A program made the translations under genes and the position numbers. Source: Fimbriimonadales bacterium (GTDB lineage: Bacteria > Armatimonadota > Fimbriimonadia > Fimbriimonadales > ATM1). From it: a stretch of 64,000 nt of DNA. Below, in pieces: positions 35,581 to 43,650 of the stretch; position 1 is the first letter of the stretch, and every line of letters begins with the position of its first letter. Below the pieces are notes generated by a model. The model saw only the letters and a list, made by a program, of their open reading frames with translations, was not told where the DNA came from and searched no databases. The stretch covers positions 620,001 to 684,000 of the forward strand of contig DATMAR010000003.1 of NCBI GenBank assembly GCA_035559795.1. Direction: 5' to 3'.

Positions 35581-36075
35581 ATGCCACTCAACGAAGACGC
35601 AATCTATTTGACCCCATCGGGCTACTCGAAACTGAAAGAGGAACTCGAGCGGCTTTCTACTTTCGAGCGCCGTCAAATCGCAGAGCGTATCCGTGAAAGC
35701 ATGGAGCACGGGGAATACAGTGAGGAGAACACAGAACTCGACGAGGTGAAATTCGAGCAAGCCGTCGTCGAAAACCGCATCGAGGAGTTGAAATCCATTC
35801 TCGCGAACGCCCATGTTTTAGAGCCTTCTGAGGTTTCCACGAAAGTCGTGAGCGTCGGGACGAAGGTGACCCTCAAAAATCGCAGATCACGCAAAGAAGT
35901 GACGGTAACGATAGTGAGCAGTGCCGAGGCTGATTTGAATGCAAATTATGTGTCCGACGAATCTCCCCTGGGTATGGCACTTATTGGCAAACAAAAAGGA
36001 GATATCGTAACCGTCGAAACGCCTTCCGGTAAAGTGACTTATGAAATTCTAAAAATCGGGAAGGCGGTGAAGTGA
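35581..36075 (+). CDS. greA: Transcription elongation factor GreA
   Basis: A 164-residue factor that stimulates transcript cleavage in backtracked RNA polymerase. The N-terminal coiled coil contains LTPSGYSKLKEELERL and the tip acidic residues in GEYSEENTELDEVKFEQ; the C-terminal FKBP-like domain has SVGTKVTLKN, YVSDESPLGMALIGKQKGD and VETPSGKVTYEI. AGGAAAAT precedes ATG. lysS starts inside its last codons. Confidence 0.95.
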   Translation: MPLNEDAIYLTPSGYSKLKEELERLSTFERRQIAERIRESMEHGEYSEENTELDEVKFEQAVVENRIEELKSILANAHVLEPSEVSTKVVSVGTKVTLKNRRSRKEVTVTIVSSAEADLNANYVSDESPLGMALIGKQKGDIVTVETPSGKVTYEILKIGKAVK

Positions 36076-37559
36076 GTGAACAAGAACTAACCGAAATTCG
36101 CCTGAATAAGTTAAAGAGGCTTAGAGAACTCGGACACGACCCGTATTCTTTCGAAGAGTTCCCTACGAACCACCTGCCGCACGAAATCAAGGGAGACTAC
36201 GATGCTTTCGCAGGAAAGGTTGTGTCCCTTGCGGGACGCGTTACTTCTTTGAGACCCATGGGCAAGGCAGGGTTTTTCGACATCACGCGCGAGGCAGAGC
36301 GCATGCAGGTGTACGTCAAAAAAGAAGACGTAGGGGAAACGCTTTGGGAAATTTTTAATCTCATCGATATCGGCGACATTGTCGGAACGAGCGGAGAAGT
36401 TTTCAAAACGAAAACGGGCGAAATCTCGATTCATGCGCGCGATTTGAAAGTTCTCGCCAAGTGCATTCATGTCCTTCCCATCGGCAAAGAAAAAGAAGGA
36501 AAACACTGGTACGGGTTACACGATGTAGAGGAACGGCACCGGAGACGATATCTGGATATCATCGCAAACCCGGAATCGCGGGATATTTTGACTAAACGCG
36601 CGAAACTGGTTTCTGAAACGCGAAGGTATTTGGATGCTTTGGGCTTTCTCGAAGTGGAAACTCCGGTGCTGGAATCGGTAGTCGGGGGGGCTGCTGCGAA
36701 ACCCTTCGTTACCTATCATGAAGCGTTGGAGATGGAGTTGAAACTTCGCATTTCGTTAGAACTTCACCTGAAACGCTTGATTATCGCCGGTTTCGATAAG
36801 GTTTACGAGATAGGGCGTGTATTTCGCAACGAAGGAATCAGCACGCGCCACAATCCGGAGTTCACTCTCTTGGAGCTTTATCAAGCGTATTCCAAAATGG
36901 AACACATACAGAATTTGGTGGAAGAACTTTGCCGTCATTTAGCGAAAGAGGTTTATGGAAGCGAAGTTTTGCGGGTGCGCGATGTGACTCTCGATTTCAC
37001 GAAACCGTGGAAGCGCGTGAAATTGCTCGAGGCAATCGAGGAACATTGCGGAGTGAAACCTTCGGAATTCGAAAGTCTCGAATCTGCAAAAGAGGCGATG
37101 CGACGGGTGGGGCTCGACCCATCGCAGGAAACCAGCGTGGGGGGGATCATCGAGAAACTATTGGAAAAGTTCGTCGAGCCTCGTTTACAGGAACCGACCT
37201 TCGTGGAGGATTATCCGATAGACACCTCGCCGCTTGCGAAGAGGCACCTTCAGAACCCGAAATTGACGCGCCGCTTCGAGGGATATTTGCGTGGACGTGA
37301 AGTTTGCAACGCATTCAGTGAATTGAACGACCCGTTCGACCAGCGCGCACGCATGGAGGAACAGCATCGTATGCTTTTAGCGGGTCATCACGAGGCGAAC
37401 CCGCTGGACGAGGATTTCCTTTATGCGATGGAATTGGGCATGCCGCCTACGGGGGGGCTCGGTATCGGCATGGACCGCCTTGCAATGCAATTGAGCGGCG
37501 CTGACTCGATCCGCGAAGTGATTTGGTTCCCGATATTGAAGCCAGAGAAGAAGGAGTGA
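36072..37559 (+). CDS. lysS: Lysyl-tRNA synthetase, class II
   Basis: A 495-residue enzyme of standard length. The N-terminal OB-fold (VVSLAGRVTSLRPMGKAGF) binds the anticodon. Class II motif 1 surrounds LGFLEVETPVL; motif 2 is VYEIGRVFRNEGISTRHNPEFT; motif 3 is GLGIGMDRLAM. YPIDTSPLAK and RGREVCNAFSELNDP are LysRS-specific. The GTG start overlaps greA by 4 bp, and tRNA-Lys(TTT), its substrate, is at 55632. Confidence 0.97.
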   Translation: MSEQELTEIRLNKLKRLRELGHDPYSFEEFPTNHLPHEIKGDYDAFAGKVVSLAGRVTSLRPMGKAGFFDITREAERMQVYVKKEDVGETLWEIFNLIDIGDIVGTSGEVFKTKTGEISIHARDLKVLAKCIHVLPIGKEKEGKHWYGLHDVEERHRRRYLDIIANPESRDILTKRAKLVSETRRYLDALGFLEVETPVLESVVGGAAAKPFVTYHEALEMELKLRISLELHLKRLIIAGFDKVYEIGRVFRNEGISTRHNPEFTLLELYQAYSKMEHIQNLVEELCRHLAKEVYGSEVLRVRDVTLDFTKPWKRVKLLEAIEEHCGVKPSEFESLESAKEAMRRVGLDPSQETSVGGIIEKLLEKFVEPRLQEPTFVEDYPIDTSPLAKRHLQNPKLTRRFEGYLRGREVCNAFSELNDPFDQRARMEEQHRMLLAGHHEANPLDEDFLYAMELGMPPTGGLGIGMDRLAMQLSGADSIREVIWFPILKPEKKE

Positions 37560-37563
37560 AATC

Positions 37564-37860
37564 GTGCGTAGAAATAATAAAAGTATGCCTCTTTCGTCTA
37601 TTGAAATCGAAGCATATGATTTGGCGCAAGAAGGCGTGATTCTTGTAAAGCGTGCTATTCGACGTGTTTTTCAAGCTCATCCTGAAGGTTTGCGGAATAG
37701 CGTAATTGGGCGTTTATTAGGTGTTAATGCGGATTTCCTTGAAGACCAGCAGGGCTGGTTTCAGTATACAGTATTAAAAATCATGGAGCGTGAACGAACG
37801 GTTGAACAAGTTAAACCAAGAGGATCATGGCGACTTATGCGAATGGATATTGATAAGTAG
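37564..37860 (+). CDS. Small AT-rich gene, possible winged-helix DNA-binding protein
   Basis: A 98-residue protein with a GTG start right after lysS. SIEIEAYDLAQEGVILVKRA forms an N-terminal helix; HPEGLRNSVIGRLLGV has the look of a recognition helix in a winged-helix fold; GWFQYTVLKIMERERTVEQVKPRGSWRL would be the wing. Such short proteins often accompany restriction or other DNA-cutting genes. Base composition and codon choice (many AAT, ATT, TTA) differ from lysS and the genes beyond 38.4 kb, suggesting recent acquisition. No family can be named with confidence. Confidence 0.6.
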   Translation: MRRNNKSMPLSSIEIEAYDLAQEGVILVKRAIRRVFQAHPEGLRNSVIGRLLGVNADFLEDQQGWFQYTVLKIMERERTVEQVKPRGSWRLMRMDIDK

Positions 37861-37891
37861 AATCAAAAAAAACGAGCGCAATTCGACAAAA

Positions 37892-38263
37892 TCATAAACT
37901 CCAATATTTTCTTTTTATTTTGTAAAGACGTACGCCATTTTCTTCACAATATTGAATGAAGCGCTGCTCTATCTCATTATTTTGAACTGGACGAGATTGT
38001 AGGATTTTATTAATGGCATTATTAGTTATGCGTCCATCTTTTTCTTCATCTCTCTTATGCTCAGGCATGTTGTTAGCAACATATCCTAAAAATCTACTGG
38101 GCGCAAAGTGAGCGCCATTTTCATCAACAACAAAGCACTTCCCCCTTGAGAGTGACTCACGAAAAAACTCTCGTTCTGCTTCAAGATTCGATTTCGAGTA
38201 AGATACAAAAGTTTGCAGGTTATTTAGAAGTTCTTGTTTTGTGGATATTAGTTTTCTTGGCAT
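37892..38263 (-). CDS. Small AT-rich gene, possibly related to restriction-endonuclease accessory domains
   Basis: A 123-residue soluble protein, convergent with the preceding gene. A helical first half is followed by AHFAPSRFLGYVANNMPEH, RITNNAINKILQSRP and FIQYCEENGVRLYKI. The series PSRFxGY, TNxxIxxIL and a final FxxYC reminds me of a domain found next to HNH or other restriction nucleases, but no catalytic motif is visible. Strongly A/T-biased compared with surroundings. Function unknown; the pair 37564-38263 looks like an inserted islet between lysS and the methionine-synthesis gene. Confidence 0.6.
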   Translation of the reverse strand: MPRKLISTKQELLNNLQTFVSYSKSNLEAEREFFRESLSRGKCFVVDENGAHFAPSRFLGYVANNMPEHKRDEEKDGRITNNAINKILQSRPVQNNEIEQRFIQYCEENGVRLYKIKRKYWSL

Positions 38264-38287
38264 GCCGTTTATATTTTATATTATATT

Positions 38288-38347
38288 GTGACCGAGCTTT
38301 TCGGTCACATGACCGCTTTTGTGGGTCAACAGAAGTAGTAAGTGACC
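38288..38347. promoter_or_regulatory. Cluster of GTGACC/GGTCAC half-sites
   Basis: GTGACCGA-GCTTT-TCGGTCAC (38288-38308) is a perfect 8-bp dyad. Additional related half-sites follow: ATGACCGC (38309), GGGTCAAC (about 38323) and AGTGACCTG (38341). They fill the divergent gap between the islet gene at 38263 and the -10 box at 38360. A dimeric regulator, perhaps the 98-residue protein of the islet, may bind here; a hairpin in the leader is the alternative. Confidence 0.4.
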
Positions 38348-38359
38348 TGTTCCTTCTCG

Positions 38360-38365
38360 CATAAT
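38360..38365 (+). promoter_or_regulatory. -10 hexamer CATAAT of a predicted leaderless mRNA
   Basis: CATAAT ends 8 nt before ATG 38374, identical in sequence and distance to the cca promoter at 3003-3008. No ribosome-binding site. Confidence 0.5.
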
Positions 38366-38373
38366 CTCAAAAA

Positions 38374-40218
38374 ATGACCTTTCTTGAAGCCATACGCAGC
38401 CGAATCCTCATCGCTGATGGGGCGATGGGGACGCTTTTGGGCATGGAAGGGTATAGGAGACTGCCTTATTGCCTCGCGAATTTAGAAGCCCCCGAACTCG
38501 TACGAAAGGTCCACCACGAATACGCCGAGGCTGGGGCGGAAGTGGTCGAAACGAACACCTTCTGGGCGGGGAGTATCCGATTGCATTCCTTCGGGAGTAA
38601 CGCTTCTACGAGAGAAATTTGTCTAAAAGGAGCCGAACTCGCACGGGAAGGTGCTCCGAACGCGTACGTCTTAGGAGCAATCGGTCCTTGCGGGAAGCCA
38701 CTCGCTCCGGTGGGAATCCTTCCGGAGGAACAGGTTTTTCAGGATTTCGCCGAGCAAGCATCCGCCCTTTTCGAGGGGGGGGTAGACGCCATCATCTTAG
38801 AGACTTTTTCCGATTTGGAAGAGATGGGAATCGCGATACAGGCGGTGAAATCCGTTTGCGATTTGCCGATTGTGGCATGCAAGAGTTTCATCGAGGATGG
38901 AGAGACACTTGCAGAAGGTTTTCCGCTGCATGCCGCTCGCAAAATGCTGGAATTGGGCGCCGATGCGGTGGGGGCGAATTGCGTGGTCGGTCCGCAAAGA
39001 ATGCTCGACATCGTTCGCTGGATGTCGGAAGTCGGTGAAACGCCTGTTGTCGCAATGCCGACGCCGGGGATGCCGCAATTGGTGCGCGGTCAGCAAGTTT
39101 ACGATGTAACTCCGGAGTATTTCGGTCGCGCCGCGGCAAGATTAGCAGATGGGGGGGCTAACCTGATAGGAGGCTGCTGCGGTACGACTCCGGCGCATAT
39201 CCGAGCACTGAGCGATGCATTGCAAAATAGAAACTTGCGCAAAAGAACGATAACGAAAATCATGGAGGAGGAGCGCAAGACACCTCTTCCCGAAAGCGAA
39301 CCAAGCGAATTGAGTCGTAAGTTGTTCAAAAAGTTCGTGATTACGGTGGAGTTGGATTTACCGAGAGGATTGGAAACGGAAAAAGTTTTAGAGGGTTCGC
39401 GCGCATTGAAAGAGAGGGGGGCGGATTTGATTGACATTAGCGATGGCGCACGCGCTCGACTGCGCATGAGCCCGATGGCGATTTGTCATATCATTCAGCG
39501 CGATGTGGGAATCGAAACGATGATGCATGTCGCATGCCGAGATAGAAATATGCTGGCATTGCAAGCAGACTTATTAGGTGCGCACGCTTTGGGAATTCGC
39601 AACGTTTTGCCGGTTACAGGTGATCCGACAAACATCGGCGATTTTCCCAGCGCAACGAGCGTTTTCGATATAGATGCCATCGGATTGGTAGGAATCATTT
39701 CGCGTTTCAATGAAGGGCGCGATTTGGCGGGCAATTCCATCGGAAGAAAATGCGCGTTTACCATAGCTGTCGCCTTCAATCCTGTAGCGCGAGATTTAAA
39801 TGTAGAGTTAGAGCGATTAGAAAGAAAAATGGCAGCGGGGGCTCATTTGATTTATACGCAACCACTATTCGAGATGCGAGATGCGGAATTTGCGTGCGAA
39901 ATAGCGCAAAAGTACAAACGCCCGATTATGGTGGGGGTAATGCCGTTGCGCAGTTATCGTCATGCGGAGTTTATGCACAACGAAGTTCCGGGGATACGCG
40001 TGCCCGATTGGCTCCGGAAACGACTTGCGGAAGCAGAAGAATCGGATGCGTTGAAAATCGGCATCGAAGTTGCGCAGGAGTTTGCAGCGAAATTGCCTTC
40101 GATGGCACAGGGGCTTTATCTCATGCCGCCTTTCGGGAATTGGAAAGTTGCAGAACGTGTGATGGATGCAGTGTTGCCTGCGCAATCCCAACGTGCGGCG
40201 AGTGAGAAATCATCATAG
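38374..40218 (+). CDS. Bifunctional homocysteine S-methyltransferase / methylenetetrahydrofolate reductase
   Basis: A 614-residue two-domain fusion, as in Bacillus YitJ. Residues 1-290 are a zinc-dependent homocysteine methyltransferase: ILIADGAMGTLLG, VVETNTFWA, VGANCVVGPQRML (first zinc Cys) and IGGCCGTTPAHIRAL (paired zinc Cys). Residues about 315-600 are a MetF-like TIM barrel binding FAD and folate: ITVELDLPRG, MMHVACRDRN, NVLPVTGDPTNIGDFPS and AHLIYTQPLFEM. The enzyme can reduce methylene-THF and methylate homocysteine to methionine. It is followed 8 bp later by xdhC. Confidence 0.92.
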   Translation: MTFLEAIRSRILIADGAMGTLLGMEGYRRLPYCLANLEAPELVRKVHHEYAEAGAEVVETNTFWAGSIRLHSFGSNASTREICLKGAELAREGAPNAYVLGAIGPCGKPLAPVGILPEEQVFQDFAEQASALFEGGVDAIILETFSDLEEMGIAIQAVKSVCDLPIVACKSFIEDGETLAEGFPLHAARKMLELGADAVGANCVVGPQRMLDIVRWMSEVGETPVVAMPTPGMPQLVRGQQVYDVTPEYFGRAAARLADGGANLIGGCCGTTPAHIRALSDALQNRNLRKRTITKIMEEERKTPLPESEPSELSRKLFKKFVITVELDLPRGLETEKVLEGSRALKERGADLIDISDGARARLRMSPMAICHIIQRDVGIETMMHVACRDRNMLALQADLLGAHALGIRNVLPVTGDPTNIGDFPSATSVFDIDAIGLVGIISRFNEGRDLAGNSIGRKCAFTIAVAFNPVARDLNVELERLERKMAAGAHLIYTQPLFEMRDAEFACEIAQKYKRPIMVGVMPLRSYRHAEFMHNEVPGIRVPDWLRKRLAEAEESDALKIGIEVAQEFAAKLPSMAQGLYLMPPFGNWKVAERVMDAVLPAQSQRAASEKSS

Positions 40219-40226
40219 AGAAAGAG

Positions 40227-41288
40227 ATGGACATTATTAAAAAGGCACTCGAATTGCATGAAAACGGGGAGGAGTTTTGCCTTGCCGTATTGATTGCGAA
40301 AAGCGGAAGTGCGCCGCAAGTGCCTGGAGCGAAAGGAATTTTTTTGCGAGACGGTCGTATCTTCGGGACGATTGGGGGGGGATGCTTGGAGATGGAATGC
40401 CGCCGATTGGGTTTGCAGGCGCTTTATTCCGGAAAGCATCTCGTTCGAGAGTTTCAATTGGATGATGATTTCGGCTGGGACGATGGGCTAATTTGCGGGG
40501 GGCGTGTGCAGGTTTTGCTTTTACCTAAACCGGAAAAGTACATATCCGCTTTTCGGCAAGCGTTGTCTTCACGGGGTTGTTTGGTATACGATTTGAAAGA
40601 GGGGGGGGTAAGATTCGATTCTATAGAGGAAATCGAGAGAAGACCTTTAAGAAAGGGGGATTTGTTCATCGAGCCGATTTTGCCGCCAGAGCGTCTGATT
40701 ATTTTCGGTGGAGGTCATATCGGGAAAGAACTCTCGAGATTGGGAAAGGAATTGGGGTTTTTCGTTACCTTGGTAGATGACCGACCAGAATTCGTTTCGG
40801 AAGAACGAGTTCCTTGGGTGCAGGAGAGGATTTGCGAGCAACCTGAGGAGTTCGCAAAAAAGATACGAGAAAGCGTGATGAGCCTTTTGCAAGGGAGGGT
40901 AGTTTCGTCTGACATAAGTGAGCAGCAAGCCTCTTTATGTAAGGACATTTCGAATATCCAACCCGATGAGACCTATATTTGCATCGTAACGCGAGGGCAT
41001 CGTAACGATTCGAAAGTTTTGCGCTCCTTAGTCGGCTTGCCATGGGCATATCTCGGGATGATTGGAAGCAACAGAAAGCGAGAAATGATAAAAAAAGAAA
41101 TGGTTTCGAGTGGTTTGTGTAGCGAAGAAGAATTCGAAAGGGTTCGTTCGCCGATGGGTTTGGAAATCGGAGCAGAAGGAGTAATGGAGATCGTGGTGAG
41201 CATTGCTGCCGAACTCGTTCAGGTTCGCTCAGAATATCGTGGACCGATTGCGGCTCGTTGCGGGCAGAAGCGTCTTGTTTCGGAATAA
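40227..41288 (+). CDS. xdhC: XdhC/CoxI family protein (molybdenum hydroxylase maturation)
   Basis: A 353-residue protein. The N-terminal XdhC domain has AVLIAKSGSAPQVPGAKGIF and TIGGGCLEMECRR; the C-terminal Rossmann domain has IIFGGGHIGKELSRLGKELGFFVTLVDDRPEF in segments (key GGGHIG and DDRPE), IVTRGHRNDSKVL and YLGMIGSNRKRE. XdhC proteins bind molybdenum cofactor, help its sulfuration and insert it into xanthine dehydrogenase-type enzymes. No such hydroxylase is in the window. A relative of this family takes part in selenium-dependent hydroxylases, worth noting with selA nearby. GGGGGGGG occurs twice in its coding sequence. Confidence 0.88.
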   Translation: MDIIKKALELHENGEEFCLAVLIAKSGSAPQVPGAKGIFLRDGRIFGTIGGGCLEMECRRLGLQALYSGKHLVREFQLDDDFGWDDGLICGGRVQVLLLPKPEKYISAFRQALSSRGCLVYDLKEGGVRFDSIEEIERRPLRKGDLFIEPILPPERLIIFGGGHIGKELSRLGKELGFFVTLVDDRPEFVSEERVPWVQERICEQPEEFAKKIRESVMSLLQGRVVSSDISEQQASLCKDISNIQPDETYICIVTRGHRNDSKVLRSLVGLPWAYLGMIGSNRKREMIKKEMVSSGLCSEEEFERVRSPMGLEIGAEGVMEIVVSIAAELVQVRSEYRGPIAARCGQKRLVSE

Positions 41289-41289
41289 A

Positions 41290-41922
41290 TTAGGGTTTCC
41301 AAGATATAGGAAAAATCGGTTGAATTAAATGACGTATTTTTAGAAATGCTTCGACGACTTTAGGATCGAATTGTTTTTCTGAAAGGTTTTGTATTTCACG
41401 AATAGCCTCGATTTCCGATTTTTCTTTGCACCAGGGTTGCGGAGTCACCATAACATCGTAAGCGCAACAAAGATGGAGGATTCGCGAAGCAAGGGGGGCT
41501 CTATCGGATGGCAATCCTTCGTATTGATGAAGAAGAATTTCTTTGCAAGCGCGAATAAACTCCTCTCGCGAAATGCGGGATTCGAGAGGGAAAGAGAAAT
41601 TTCTTTTTTCGAATTCTTCCGCAAGAATCTCCCCCCCGGATAACACGCTTCTTCGAATCGCGCTTCTCTCTTCTTCCGTTATCGCGGAATTTCTTTCTAA
41701 GATTTCACGGGATATGCTCAATTTTCCGATATCGTGCAGCATAGCGGCGAATTTCAGCGAATACAAATCTTCGTCCCGCGCACCCAACTCGTAGGCGCAG
41801 GCGACGGCATAAACGCTCACGCGGTCTCCATGCCCTTTTCGAGAAGGGTTGTGCGATTCGAGTTCGTTTAGAAGATTTCGCGCGATCCGATTGGCGGTTC
41901 GCCAATCTTCCACGTCTTTCAC
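41290..41922 (-). CDS. Degenerate HD-GYP-like phosphohydrolase
   Basis: A 210-residue single-domain protein. GTG 41922 overlaps the selA TGA as GTGA and has GGAGAG 6 nt upstream, so it is chosen over an ATG at 41952. The HD core is present (KGHGDRVSVYAVACAYELG, FAAMLHDIGKLSISREIL), but the following signature is broken: HQYEGLPSDRAPLASRI replaces HHERxDGxGYP, so GYP is lost. AYDVMVTP still matches. It might hydrolyse another phosphodiester, or be a sensor without c-di-GMP activity. It is translationally coupled to selA. Confidence 0.85.
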   Translation of the reverse strand: MKDVEDWRTANRIARNLLNELESHNPSRKGHGDRVSVYAVACAYELGARDEDLYSLKFAAMLHDIGKLSISREILERNSAITEEERSAIRRSVLSGGEILAEEFEKRNFSFPLESRISREEFIRACKEILLHQYEGLPSDRAPLASRILHLCCAYDVMVTPQPWCKEKSEIEAIREIQNLSEKQFDPKVVEAFLKIRHLIQPIFPISWKP

Positions 41923-43274
41923 TTCAGACTCTCCGATACTCTTTCGATGCAAGATGCGATAAGAGGGATTTCTTCCTTTTCTACGGTCCGCATATCGAGA
42001 TGGAAAGTGTCCTCTGCGATATATCCTATAACAGGGGGGTCACCCTTTCGAAGCGCTTTGGCGAATTCTTGAGCATTCTTTTTGAAGGAAACGCGAAAAC
42101 TCGGTAATCGCACTCCCGGCAACGAACCTCCCCCCACCTCGCACTCAGCGGGAGTAACTTCGCTTTCTATGTTTCGTTTATTCAATTGCTCCTTTAATTC
42201 TTGCGCTAACGAACGTACTTCGTCGTTGCTTCGCGCGATATAACGAATCACGGGAATCTCTTCTTCTTTTCCCTCTTCGTATAAACGGAGTGTCGCTTCC
42301 AATCCTGTTGCGGTCAGTTTATCGATTCGCACTGCACGCACGAGGGGATTTCGCGCGATTTTATCCACTAATTCCATTTTTCCTAAGATAATGCCGGCTT
42401 GAGGTCCTCCCAAAAGTTTGTCGCCGCTTGCCGTTACGATGTGGCTTCCCGATTTCAAAGAATCACGAATTGTCGGTTCATGCGGAAGGCCATATCGAGT
42501 CGTCTCGATAAGACAACCACTTCCTACATCGTCAATCAAAACTAAACCATGCAAAGAAGCGACTTCGGCAAGTTCTGCAATAGATGGCTCTTCCACGAAT
42601 CCTGAAATCGTGAAGTTGCTCGGATGGCATCGTAGCAAGACTTTCGTTTCGCTGTCTGTCGCCTCTTCGTAATCCGAAACTTTCGTTTTATTCGTGCATC
42701 CGACGTCAACCAAAATCCCCCCCGCAGAGCGAACGACGTCCGGCATGCGAAACGACCCTCCGATTTCCACGCTCTGCCCGCGCGAGAGCAACACCTTTTT
42801 CCCATTAGCGAACGTATTTACAGCAAGCATTACCGCTGCCGCATTGTTATTGACGACTAAAGCGCTTTCTGCTCCGGTTAGCCTGCAAAGAAGTTTTCTA
42901 AGGCTGGTTTGTCGGTTCCCGCGTCTTCCGCTTTCCAAGTCAATTTCCAAAGTGGAATGGGAAAGCGCGACTTTTGCGATGGCTTCGGCAACGGGCTTTG
43001 CCAGCCTCGCTCTGCCTAAGCCAGTATTCAAAATCGTTCCTGTGCAATTGATTACGGGACGGAAATAGGGGACCGCCATCTCTTGGGCAATTTGAACGGC
43101 TCGAGAGAATATGCTCTGCGGATCTGGGAGCTTTTTACTCGCTTGGGCAATTTCGCGCGCTTCGTCTATTGCTTTTCGGCATGCCTCGAGGGCAAGCGTG
43201 TGTGGGTATTTCGACATCTCTTCGGAATCCAAGAGAGTCGCTACGCTCGGAAGCCCACGGAAAAGTTCATTCAC
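41919..43274 (-). CDS. selA: L-seryl-tRNA(Sec) selenium transferase
   Basis: A 451-residue PLP enzyme that converts Ser-tRNA(Sec) to Sec-tRNA(Sec). Family signatures are complete: INCTGTILNTGLGRARL, GRRGNRQTSLRKLLCRLTGAESALVVNNNAAAV in pieces (key RGNRQ and VVNNNAAAV), SRGQSVEIGGSFRMPDV, VGCTNKTKVSDYE, VLIDDVGSGCLI and SGDKLLGGPQAGI with the PLP Lys at residue 286. The presence of an intact selA is strong evidence that the organism decodes UGA as selenocysteine. selB, selC and selD are not in the window. It heads a two-gene unit with the HD protein. Confidence 0.95.
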   Translation of the reverse strand: MNELFRGLPSVATLLDSEEMSKYPHTLALEACRKAIDEAREIAQASKKLPDPQSIFSRAVQIAQEMAVPYFRPVINCTGTILNTGLGRARLAKPVAEAIAKVALSHSTLEIDLESGRRGNRQTSLRKLLCRLTGAESALVVNNNAAAVMLAVNTFANGKKVLLSRGQSVEIGGSFRMPDVVRSAGGILVDVGCTNKTKVSDYEEATDSETKVLLRCHPSNFTISGFVEEPSIAELAEVASLHGLVLIDDVGSGCLIETTRYGLPHEPTIRDSLKSGSHIVTASGDKLLGGPQAGIILGKMELVDKIARNPLVRAVRIDKLTATGLEATLRLYEEGKEEEIPVIRYIARSNDEVRSLAQELKEQLNKRNIESEVTPAECEVGGGSLPGVRLPSFRVSFKKNAQEFAKALRKGDPPVIGYIAEDTFHLDMRTVEKEEIPLIASCIERVSESLK

Positions 43275-43404
43275 ACGAAGATTCTATCCCTTTTCGGGAA
43301 ATGGTCAATTTAGGCTGCAGGCAGATTTTTGTGCAGGAGAGGTGAGGCAAAGTGCCCGAAAAGCGTATAATTGTGTAGTGACACTGTATATTTTAGGGGA
43401 AGTT

Positions 43405-43650
43405 ATGTTTTTACCACTCGGCTGGATTTCCGGAAGCGAATGGATTGTCGTCGCTCTCGTTATCTTGTTACTTTTCGGAGGGACAAAGATTCCACAACTG
43501 ATGCGTGGCCTTGGCCGCGGGGTTGGGGAGTTCCGTCGTGGAATCGAAGAAGGAAAGCGCGTGTTAGAAGAGGCAGCCAACGAGGCAGCCAAAGGCGACA
43601 GTGGGACGGAAAAGTCTTCCCCGAAGAACGAGACTCCAACGACAGGTTGA
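43405..43650 (+). CDS. tatA: Sec-independent protein translocase TatA
   Basis: An 81-residue protein. AGGGGAAGTT precedes ATG 43405. It has a membrane helix (SEWIVVALVILLLFGGTKIPQL, key part LLLFGGTKIP), the TatA hinge with Gly-Gly, an amphipathic helix (RGLGRGVGEFRRGIEEGKRV) and an acidic disordered tail. It forms the Tat pore for folded proteins in the inner membrane. A -10-like TATAAT lies at about 43364-43369. The next gene overlaps its 3' end by 50 bp. Confidence 0.9.
   Translation: MFLPLGWISGSEWIVVALVILLLFGGTKIPQLMRGLGRGVGEFRRGIEEGKRVLEEAANEAAKGDSGTEKSSPKNETPTTG

Noticed and set aside
37564-38263. Prophage or integrative element
   Set aside because: Only two small genes, with no integrase, no attachment repeats and no tRNA target at the borders.
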